A stretch of 64,000 nucleotides of DNA from Gibbula magus (Eukaryota; Mollusca; Gastropoda; Trochida; Trochidae), in NCBI GenBank assembly GCA_936450465.1, contig OW388289.1:74946593-75010592 (forward strand), read 5' to 3'. The translations under genes and the position numbers were made by a program. Positions 23,439 through 34,375 of this stretch are shown in pieces. Below the pieces are notes generated by a model. The model ran no database searches, was not told the DNA's origin, and was given only the letters and a program-made list of their open reading frames with translations. The first letter of the stretch is position 1. Each line of letters begins with the position of its first letter.

Positions 23439-24813
23439 ATTGTCACGTATCAAAACAAACAAAATTGTATGAGCAATGTGCTACATGTACTTAACTGATT
23501 AATCTGAATCAAGGGTCAGTAATAGCCTAGTGCTTCCTGCAGCATCGAGTACACGAATAAGGACAAATTCGTAAATGTTGTGCTGACAATATAGATTAAT
23601 GACATCAAGTAATATTTTGACATAAGAATATTCTGCGGTGGACCATGTACAAATACAAGGCAAGATGAAAACTTAGAATATTCTGTAAACATTAAGAACA
23701 ATAATAAACAAACTAAAATGTATTTTGAGAAACAGATCATGAAAGAGAGGCCAAACCAATATCGCTTGACCTTATCAAGTATAAAGAAGCATGTGTACTC
23801 CAGCTCTAGTGTCCTCTCCAAGGGATAGTTGGCTGAAGGCTAGGGTTTATCAAGTTATCCGAGGGCTCTGTTTAACCAGATAACCATTAGGTGAAGCTGT
23901 ATCGAATCAGATTGCTTCACTTGGCTCCAAAACCTCACTGACACTGAGGGATATGTATGTACAATAACAAAGGATGGCAGTAGCAACATTAACATTGCCT
24001 CCCGAGAAAATGATGGAAAGTTCAATTACATGTAAGTAGCATGGACATGCCTATTTAATGAAGTTGAAAGGCCAAACGCCTACTGAGAGCATAACGAAGG
24101 GGCTGGAATGAGGAGATGGAGTTTGGTTTCTGGATCACATGACACAGAATGTTTTCAGAAAAGAAGGTCTGAAACGAGAAGGTCAACGGCAATTTGAAAG
24201 CGTACATGGACTTGAATAATGTCTACCAAAATATTTAAGTTCCATTCAATGTATTAGTTTTACTCATTTATATGACGAGTTGTGCTGTTCATGCAAGTGA
24301 AGTGAATAGAAGTGGCGCATTATTGTTATTCAAAAGAATTTATAGAGACAATATTCATGTTGGAGAAAAAAGTGTTATTTTCTTTAGGTACGTTTTAATG
24401 ACAGTTGGATATACATGTGGATTTATGCGGACATTGTGCTCATTTCTAGAAAATAGAGGAATTACGTCAATTAACAATCACGTGGATTAGTTAAATATCA
24501 ATCCCCTTTTCTGTAGCATCTGGAAGTAAAAACTGTTTAAATCACTCATTGGTGAACATATCGCGATCACTTTTCCCACCATAGTTAAACCTTCAGTGAT
24601 ACCCAGACACTAATCCGTGTAACAACATCACTAAAACAACACGACACATCAAAGGCTTTATATCATTGACCCTGGAAACAGTAAGAGAATTAGGGCAGTG
24701 GACACTGTACTGAAAGATCAGTTCATGTTTATCGTATCCGTGGTCTCAATCACATATTTAAATAAACAAAATGAAATGCACGTATAAATTGGCAATGGAA
24801 ATTTAGCATATAT

Positions 24814-24983
24814 GGATAATAATACATAGAGATTATTACCCGAGGAAGTGTGTCATATGACTTTTACGAAACGAGTGTGAATTTTTTATTTCCCGAGCGA
24901 GAGCGAGGGTTATACATAAATTTGCACGAGTTTCGTAAAAGTCATATGACACACTTTCGAGTGTAATAATTTCTTTATTATCC
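24814..24983. mobile_element. MITE with long inverted ends, copy in A
   Basis: The two halves (about 57 bp each) are inverted copies running from GGATAATAATACATAGAG to TTTCTTTATTATCC. Both contain GTGTCATATGACTTTTACGA or its complement, and a loop of about 55 bp lies between them. No coding capacity is present. The structure is that of a miniature inverted-repeat element embedded in the macrorepeat. Confidence 0.8.
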
Positions 24984-25052
24984 ATTTTATTCCATTTAAT
25001 TCGGGTAAAAATAACCAGGAAAGGGCCCACTTCTCTTGCGACGGCAAGCTAC

Positions 25053-25162
25053 AGTGACGTCACGAACAATCGTTTTATGACGTCACAGTCGACAAAATAC
25101 GGGAGGTCACGGTGAAACAATGGTTGCTAGGCAAACGTGATATGTGCACATGTGCTCATATC
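25053..25162. promoter_or_regulatory. Twin CRE plus X-box-like cluster (copy A)
   Basis: Two full TGACGTCA palindromes (25055-25062 and 25078-25085) are followed by GGTTGCTAGGCAAAC (25122-25136), close to the RFX X-box, and a near-perfect 24-bp palindrome (25139-25162) centred on CACATGTGC. CpG content is locally higher than in the surroundings. A promoter or enhancer origin is inference. Confidence 0.4.
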
Positions 25163-25207
25163 AATAATATTTACTCGATTATTTTCAACCATATGGGTAA
25201 TGATACA

Positions 25208-25755
25208 ATCCGCAAAAATCGTACCATAGATCATAGATCTCCTTACTTTCCATCGAATGAAATCACATCTTATATTGACGACATCGTCGACCTAAAATGT
25301 CTGACCTTTAACTGTAAAGGGTATTTCTTATTAATCTAATATTTCGAATATTCGAATATGTCTGATGCAAGTTTAAACTATTTTAAGTTTTTGGGTTTTG
25401 AAGGATTTTGTCTTCTTAATAAAATACCTAGCGACGTGTTCAACGTGTCTGTTTTCATAACTAGCATTATGTTTTGTCATTGACAAATGTCACCTTTACA
25501 ACGCTTGCACAACTAACTATGAATAAAACCTTACAAACTAGGATTCTCTATTTCTAACCAAGAAAGCTGCAATTGCTACAGAGGTTAATCTGACAAACAT
25601 AACGCGAGTAACCTTTGTGTGAAGACAATATGCACACTTCCAAAGTGAATAACAGTAAATCCATTGTTCAGGAATAGCGCACAATAGCGAAACAGCGAAT
25701 TAAAAAACAGTGAATATGTTACGAACCATCTAGGGTATATCACAATCTGCAGATT
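25208..25755. other. Unassigned sequence between copy A and the foldback element
   Basis: It aligns to neither the macrorepeat nor the right flank of the foldback element. A TTCGAATATTCGAA palindrome lies near 25343. No gene is visible. Confidence 0.35.
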
Positions 25756-25895
25756 GTCGGTACCTATAATCGAAATATATCATATCTATGCATATAGTTA
25801 CTGATAAAATGTGTGTAACATTCGATGTTAGTATAGTATCAGACGTGTATTTGTTCCGTGCAATCTAGGAATCATCACAATCTGCAGATTGTGAG
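25756..25895 (+). repeat. Left 140-bp terminal inverted repeat
   Basis: It pairs with 33620-33759. The only differences I see are G/T in the TTAGTATA(G/T)TATCAG segment and G/A in CCGT(G/A)CAATC. It ends in the palindrome ACAATCTGCAGATTGT followed by GAG. Confidence 0.92.
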
Positions 25896-25989
25896 CTCAC
25901 AATCTAGGAATATTTCACCATTCTTAGATTGTTTAAACAATCTGCAGATTGTTCGACCCTAACCATCTGAAAATGATCACAATCTAGGA

Positions 25990-28900
25990 ATCTGTTTGTA
26001 AGGTTATCTAACAGACTTGTACGAGTCGATTCCTTGATTGTGAACGGTTCTCCAATGGTTTTTTCTATCTAATCTACCGACTATAGGGTCGATTCCTAGA
26101 TTGTGAAGGGTTCTCAAATGATTTTTTCTATCTTATCTATCGACTATAGGGTCGATTCCTAGATTGTGATGGGTTCTCAAATAGTTTTTCTGTCTTATCT
26201 ACCGACTATACGGTAGATTCCTAGATTGTGATGGGTTATAGAATTTCATCTAACGACTACAGGGGTCGATTCCCAGATTGTGAAGGGTTCTCAAATAGTT
26301 TTTCTGTCGTATCAACAGACTACAAGGGTCGATTCCTAGATTGTGAAGGGTTCTCCAATGGTTTTTTCTATCTTATCTACCGACTTTAGGGTCGATTCCT
26401 AGATTGTGAAGGGTTCTCAAATAGTTTGTTCTATCTTTTCTATCGACTATAGGGTTGATTCCTAGATTGTGAAGGGTTCTCAAATAGTTTTTCTGTCTTA
26501 TCTACCGACAATAGGGTCGATTCCTAGATTGTGATGGGTTATGATATTGCATCTATCGAATACATGGGTCGATTGCTAGATTGTGATGGGTTATATAATT
26601 TCATCCAACGACTACAGGTGTCGATTCCTAGATTGTGAAGGGTTTTCATGTCATCTACAGACTGTAGAAGTCGATTCTTAGATTGTGAAGGGTTCTCAAA
26701 TAGTTTTTCTGTCGTATCAACAGACTACATGGGTCGATTCCTAGATTGTGAAGGGTTCTTAAATGTTTTTTTCTATCTTTTCTATCGACTATAGGGTTGA
26801 TTCCTAGATTGTGAAGGATTCTCAATTAGTTTTTCTGTCTTATCTACCGACAATAGGGTCGATTCCTAGATTGTGATGGGTTATGATATTGCATCTATCG
26901 ACTACATGGGTCGATTCCTAGATTGTGAAGGGTTCTTAAATGTTTTTTTCTATCTTATCTACCGACTATAGGGTTGATTCCTAGATTGTGAAGGATTCTC
27001 AATTAGTTTTTCTGTCTTATCTACCGACAATAGGGTCGATTCCTAGATTGTGATGGGTTATGATATTGCATCTATCGACTACATGGGTCGATTCCTAGAT
27101 TGTGATGGGTTATATAATTTCATCTAACGACTACAGGGGTCGATTCCTAGATTGTGATGGGTTATATTTTTTTATCTAACGATTACAGGGGCCGATTCCC
27201 AGATTGTGAAGGGTTCTCAAATAGTTTTTCTGTCATATCAACAGACTACATGGGTCGATTCCTAGATTGTGAAGGGTTCTCAGATAGATTTTTAATATCT
27301 TATCTACCGACTATTGGGTCGATTCCTAGATTGTGATGTGTTATATAATTTTATCTAACGACTACAGGGGCCGATTCCCAGATTGTGAAGGGTTCTTAAA
27401 TAGTTTTTCTGTCTTATCAACATACTACATGGGTCGATTCCTAGATTGTGAAGGGTTCTCAAATAGATTTTTAATATTTTATCTACCGACTATAGGGTCG
27501 ATTCCTAGATTGTGATGTGTTATATAATTTTATCTAACGACTACAGGGGTCGATTCCTAGATTGTGATGGGTTATATTTTTTTTATCTAACGATTACAGG
27601 GGCCGTTTCCCAGATTGTGAAGGGTTCTCAAATAGTTTTTCTGTCATATCAACAGACTACATTGGTCGATTCCTAGATTGTGAAGGGTTCTCAGATAGAT
27701 TTTTAATATCTTATCTACCGACTATTGGGTCGATTCCTAGATTGTGATGTGTTATATAATTTTATCTAACGATTACAGGGGCCGATTCCCAGATTGTGAA
27801 GGGTTCTCAAATAGTTTTTCTGTCATATCAACAGACTACATGGGTCGATTCCTAGATTGTGAAGGGTTCTCAGATAGATTTTTAATATCTTATCTACCGA
27901 CTATAGGGTCGATTCCCAGATTGTGAAGGGTTCTCAAATGGTTTTTTCTATCTTATCTACCGACTATAGGGTCGATTCCCAGATTATGAAGTGTTCTCAA
28001 ATAGTTTTTTCTATCTTATCTATCGACTATAGGGTCGATTCCTAGATTGTGATGGGTTCTCAAATAGTGTTTCTGTCTTATCTACCGACCATAGGGTCGA
28101 TTCCTAGATTGTGATGGGTTCTCATATAGTTTTTTAATATCTTATCTACCGACTATAGGGTCGATTCCTAGATTGTGAAGGGTTCTCAAATAGTTTCTCT
28201 GTCTTATCAACAGATTACATTGGTCGATTCCTAGATTGTGAAGGGTTCTCAAATAGATTTTTAATATTTTATCTACCGACTATAGGGTCGATTCCTAGAT
28301 TGTGATGGGTTATAGAATTTCATCTAACGACTACAGGGGTCGATTCCCGGATTGTGAAGGGTTCTCAAATGTTTTTTTCTATCTTATCTACCGACTATAG
28401 GGTCGATTCCCAGATTGTGAAGGGTTCTCAAATGGTTTTTTCTATCTTATCTACCGACTATAGGGTCGATTCCCAGATTGTGAAGTGTTCTCAAATAGTT
28501 TTTTCTATCTTATCTATCGACTATAGGGTCGATTCCTAGATTGTGATGGGTTCTCAAATAGTGTTTCTGTCTTATCTACCGACCATAGGGTCGATTCCTA
28601 GATTGTGATGGGTTATATAATTTTATCTAACGACTACAGGGGCAGATTCCCAGATTGTGAAGGGTTCTCAAATAGTTTTTCTGTCTTATCAACAGATTAC
28701 ATGGGTCGATTCCTAGATTGTGAAGGGTTCTCAGATAGATTTTTAATATCTTATCTACCGACTATTGGGTCGATTCCTAGATTGTGATGTGTTATATAAT
28801 TTTATCTAACGACTACAGGGGCCGATTCCCAGATTGTGAAGGGTTCTTAAATAGTTTTTTCTGTCTTATCAACATACTACATGGGTCGATTCCTAGATTG

Positions 28901-31128
28901 TGAAGGGTTCTCAATTAGATTTTTAATATTTTATCTACCGACTATAGGGTCGATTCCTAGATTGTGATTGGTTATAGAATTTCATCTAACGACTACAGGG
29001 GTCGATTCCAAATTGTGAAGGGTTCTCAAATGGTTTTTTCTATCTTATCTACCGACTATAGGGTCGATTCCCAGATTGTGAATGGTTCTCAAATGGTTTT
29101 TTCTATCTTATCTACCGACTATAGGGTCGATTCCCAGATTATGAAGTGTTCTCAAATAGTTTTTTCTATCTTATCTATCGACTATAGGGTCGATTCCTAG
29201 ATTGTGATGGGTTCTCAAATAGTGTTTCTGTCTTATCTACCGACCATAGGGTCGATTCCTAGATTGTGATGGGTTCTCATATAGTTTTTTAATATCTTAT
29301 CTACCGACTATAGGGTCGATTCCTAGATTGTGAAGGGTTCTCAAATAGTTTCTCTGTCTTATCAACAGATTACATTGGTCGATTCCTAGATTGTGAAGGG
29401 TTCTCAAATAGATTTTTAATATTTTATCTACCGACTATAGGGTCGATTCCTAGATTGTGATGGGTTATAGAATTTCATCTAACGACTACAGGGGTCGATT
29501 CCCAGATTGTGAAGGGTTCTCAAATGTTTTTTTCTATCTTATCTACCGACTATAGGGTCGATTCCCAGATTGTGAAGGGTTCTCAAATGGTTTTTTCTAT
29601 CTTATCTACCGACTATAGGGTCGATTCCCAGATTGTGAAGTGTTCTCAAATAGTTTTTTCTATCTTATCTATCGACTATAGGGTCAATTCCTAGATTGTG
29701 ATGGGTTCTCAAATAGTGTTTCTGTCTTATCTACCGACCATAGGGTCGATTCCTAGATTGTGATGGGTTATATAATTTTATCTAACGACTACAGGGGCAG
29801 ATTCCCAGATTGTGAAGGGTTCTCAAATAGTTTTTCTGTCTTATCAACAGATTACATGGGTCGATTCCTAGATTGTGAAGGGTTCTCAGATTAAATTTTT
29901 AATATCTTATCTACCGACTATTGGGTCGATTCCTAGATTGTGATGGGTTATAGAATTTCATGTAACGACTACAGGGGTCGATTCCCAGATTGTGAAGGGT
30001 TCTCAAATATTTGTTCTGTCTTATCAACAGATTACATTGGTCGATTCCTAGATTGTGAAGGGTTCTCAAATAGATTTTTAATATTTTATCTACCGACTAT
30101 AGGGTCGATTCCTAGATTGTGATTGGTTATAGAATTTCATCTAACGACTACAGGGGTCGATTCCAAATTGTGAAGGGTTCTCAAATGGTTTTTTCTATCT
30201 TATCTACCGACTATAGGGTCGATTCCCAGATTGTGAAGGGTTCTCAAATGGTTTTTTCTATCTTATCTACCGACTATAGGGTCGATTCCCAGATTATGAA
30301 GTGTTCTCAAATAGTTTTTTCTATCTTATCTATCGACTATAGGGTCGATTCCTAGATTGTGATGGGTTCTCAAATAGTGTTTCTGTCTTATCTACCGACT
30401 ATAGGGTCGATTCCTAGATTGTGATGGGTTCTCATATAGTTTTTTAATATCTTATCTACCGACTACAGGGTCGATTCCTAGATTGTGATGGGTTATAGAA
30501 TTTCATCTAACGACTACAGGGGTCGATTCCCAGATTGTGAAGGGTTCTCAAATAGTTTCTCTGTCTTATCAACAGATTACATTGGTCGATTCCTAGATTG
30601 TGAAGGGTTCTCAAATAGATTTTTAATATTTTATCTACCGACTATAGGGTCGATTCCTAGATTGTGATGGGTTATAGAATTTCATCTAACGACTACAGGG
30701 GTCGATTCCCAGATTGTGAAGGGTTCTCAAATGGTTTTTTCTATCTTATCTACCGACTATAGGGTCGATTCCCAGATTGTGAAGGGTTCTCAAATGGTGT
30801 TTTCTATCTTATCTACCGACTATAGGGTCGATTCCCAGATTGTGAAGTGTTCTCAAATAGTTTTTTCTATCTTATCTATCGACTATAGGGTCGATTCCTA
30901 GATTGTGATGGGTTCTCAAATAGTGTTTCTGTCTCATCCACCGACCATAGGGTCGATTCCTAGATTGTGATGGGTTCTCATATAGTTTTTTAATATCTTA
31001 TCTACCGACTATAGGGTCGATTCCTAGATTGTGATGGGTTATAGAATTTCATGTAACGACTACAGGGGTCGATTCCTAGATTGTGAAGGGTTATAGAATT
31101 TCATCTAACGACTCCTGGGGTCGATTCT
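25990..31128 (+). repeat. Left satellite arm, ~63-bp monomers
   Basis: More than 80 monomers are present, each with ATTCC(T/C)AGATTGTGA. Most periods are 62-63 bp, and a shorter ~52-bp type carries GGGTTATA(G/T)AATTT(C/T)AT. A higher-order repeat of 1155 bp is clear: the segments at 28354 and 29509, 28605 and about 29760, and 28964 and 30119 are near-identical. A smaller 590-bp repeat links 27154 and 27744. A 63-bp period is 21 codons, so long frames open by chance; the proteins they would encode are artefacts. Confidence 0.95.
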
Positions 31129-31146
31129 ATTCAAGAATCGACCCCA
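31116..31146. repeat. Hairpin at the junction of the two arms
   Basis: TGGGGTCGATTCT (31116-31128) and its exact complement (31134-31146) are separated by five bases. This marks the turning point between the plus- and minus-oriented monomers. Confidence 0.9.
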
Positions 31147-33510
31147 ACAGTCTGTAGATGACATATCAAAACCATTCACAATCTAGGAATCGATCCCTAG
31201 AGTCTGTAAATACGACATGAAAACCATTTGAGAGCCCTTCACAATCTAGGAATCGACTCCTATAGACTGTAGATAAGACAGAACAACCACTTGAGAACCC
31301 TTCACAATCTAGGAATCGACTGCTAGAGTTTTTAGATGACATATCATAACCCTTCACAATCTAGGAATCGAGCCCTATAGAATGTAGATACGATATAAAA
31401 ACCATATGAGAAGCCTTCACAATCTAAGAATCGACCCCAACAGTCTGTAGGTGACATATCAAAACCATTCACAATCTAGGAATCGATCCCTAGAGTCTGT
31501 AAATACGACATGAAAACCATTTGAGAACCCTTCACAATCTAGGAATCGACCCCTATAGACTGTAGATAAGACAGAAAAACCACTGGAGAACCCTTCACAA
31601 TCTAAGAATCGACCCCAACAGTCTGTAGATATGATAGAAAAACTATCTGAGAACCATTCACAATCTAGGAATTGACTTCTAAAGTCTCTAGATGAAATAT
31701 CATAACCCTTCACAATCTAGGAATCGAGCCCTATAGACTGTAAATACGATAGAAAAACCATATGAGAACCCTTCACAATCTAAGAATCGACCCCAACAGT
31801 CTGTAGATGACATATCAAAACCATTCACAATCTAGGAATCGATCCCTAGAGTCTGTAAATACGACATGAAAACCATTTGAGAACCCTTCACAATCTAGGA
31901 ATCGACCCCTATAGACTGTAGATAAGACAGAAAAACCACTGGAGAACCCTTCACAATCTAAGAATCGACCCCAACAGTCTGTAGATATGATAGAAAAACT
32001 ATCTGAGAACCATTCACAATCTAGGAATTGACTTCTAAAGTCTCTAGATGAAATATCATAACCCTTCACAATCTAGGAATCGAGCCCTATAGACTGTAAA
32101 TACGATAGAAAAACCATATGAGAACCCTTCACAATCTAAGAATCGACCCCAACAGTCTGTAGATGACATATCAAAACCATTCACAATCTAGGAATCGATC
32201 CCTAGAGTCTGTAAATACGACATGAAAACCATTTGAGAACCCTTCACAATCTAAGAATCGACTGCTAGAGTCTTTAGATGACGTATCATAACCCTTCACA
32301 ATCTAGGAATTGAACCCTATAGACTGTAGATACGATAGAAAAACCATATGAGAACCCTTCACAATCTAAGAATAGACCCCAATAGTCTGTAGATATGATA
32401 GAAAAACTATCTGAGAACCATTCACAATCTCGGAATTGACTACTAGAGTCTTTAGATGACATATCATTACCCTTCACAATCTAGGAATCGACCCCTATAG
32501 ACTGTAAATACGATAGAAAACCATTTGAGAACCCTTCACAATCTAAGAATCGACTTCTACAGTCTGTAGATGACATGAAAACCCTTCACAATCTAGGAAT
32601 TGATCCCTATAGACTGTAGATAAGACAGACACCCCAATTAAGAACCCTTCAAAATCTAGGAATCGACCCCCAACAGTCTGTAGATATGATAGAAAAACTA
32701 TCTGAGAACCATTCAGGAATTGACTTCTAGAGTCTTTAGATGACATATCATAACCCTTCACAATCTAGGAATCGACCCCTATAAACTGTAAATACGATAG
32801 AAAAACATTTGAGAACCTTTCACAATCTAGGAATATACCCCTTTAGACTGTAGATAAGACAGAAAAACCATTTGAGAACCCTTCACAATCTAGGAATCGA
32901 CCCAAACAGTCTGTTGATATGATAGAAAAACTATCTGAGAACCATTCACAATCTAGGAATCGATTTCTAGAGTCTTTAGATGACATATCATAACCCTTCA
33001 CAACCTAGGAATCGACCCCTATAGACTGTAAATACGATACAAAAACCATTTGAGAACCCTTCACAATCTATAAATCTACTTCTACAGTCTGTAGATGACA
33101 TATCAAAACCATTCACAATCTAAGAATCGATCACTAGAGACTGTAAATACGACATAAAAACCATTTGAGAGCCCTTCACAATCTAGGAATCGACCCCTAT
33201 AGACTGTAGATAAGACAGAACAACCACTTGAGAACCCTTCACAATCTAAGAATCGACCCCAACGGTCTGTAGATATGATAGAAAAACTATCTGAGAACCC
33301 TTCACAATCTAGGAATTGACTTCTAGAGTCTTTAGATGACATATCAAAACCATTCACAACCTAGGAATCGATCCCTAGAGTCTGTGAATACCACATAAAA
33401 ACCATTTGAGAACCGCTTTAGTCTGTAAATAAGATAGGGAAACTATTAAAGATCCCTTTACAATCTAGGAATCAACCCGTTTAGTCTTTAGATAAGATAG
33501 AAATCACAAT
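31134..33510 (-). repeat. Right satellite arm, inverted
   Basis: The monomers are the complement of those in the left arm (AATCTA(G/A)GAATCGA with CCCTTCACA) but belong to distinct subfamilies. A 356-bp higher-order repeat starts at 31463 and 31819, and partly again at 32175. The array degenerates beyond about 33360 and ends near 33510. It is less than half the length of the left arm. Confidence 0.95.
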
Positions 33511-33619
33511 TTACGTATTAATTCCATTTGTATTATGGCAGACAGGAAATGACAATTTACAACATGCAACTGCTTGGAAACAAATTCCTAGATTGTGATC
33601 ATTCTTAGATTGTTCAGGT

Positions 33620-33759
33620 CTCACAATCTGCAGATTGTGATGATTCCTAGATTGTACGGAACAAATACACGTCTGATAATATACTAACATCGAATGTTAC
33701 ACACATTTTATCAGTAACTATATGCATAGATATGATATATTTCGATTATAGGTACCGAC
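33620..33759 (-). repeat. Right 140-bp terminal inverted repeat
   Basis: It complements the left end and finishes CGATTATAGGTACCGAC at 33759. A palindrome ACAATCTGCAGATTGT lies at 33623-33638. Confidence 0.92.
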
Positions 33760-34372
<613 letters not shown>

Positions 34373-34375
34373 AGT

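Larger units (their letters stand above)
16640..25207 (-). repeat. Copy A of the macrorepeat, inverted relative to B-D
   Basis: Reverse-complemented, this block reads as the last ~0.9 kb of one unit (25207 to 24256, equal to B 49303-50223) followed by most of the next (24256 to 16640, equal to B 39121 to about 48250). It therefore crosses the unit junction, implying that it too derives from a tandem array. Relative to B it lacks about 0.5 kb (B 41524-42018) and part of the 46-47 kb region. It carries a 300-bp insertion at 23139-23438 and a 64-bp direct duplication at 18067. A hAT-MITE-like GGGATGAAACGGTAT start lies near 18901, and a short SINE-like tail near 21436-21520. No protein frame is conserved across copies. 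Confidence 0.85.
25756..33759. mobile_element. 8-kb foldback-like element with inverted satellite arms
   Basis: The outer 140 bp on the left (25756-25895) and right (33620-33759) are inverted copies differing at two positions, and both start GTCGGTACCTATAATCG. Flanking DNA on the two sides is unrelated, so these are true element ends. Inside, arrays of one satellite family run in opposite directions and meet at 31116-31146. Foldback elements such as Drosophila FB have this plan: unique outer ends, then tandem repeats within each inverted arm. No transposase gene is present between the arms. No clear target-site duplication is visible. The family is not one I can name. Confidence 0.75.

Noticed and set aside
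25990..33510. CRISPR-like array or a repeat-protein gene family (frames of 60-84 residues with recurring DCEGFS words)
   Set aside because: Monomers are contiguous variants of one sequence with no unique spacers, so it is not CRISPR. The frames stay open only because 63 bp is a multiple of three; they lack starts in context, and both orientations show the effect.
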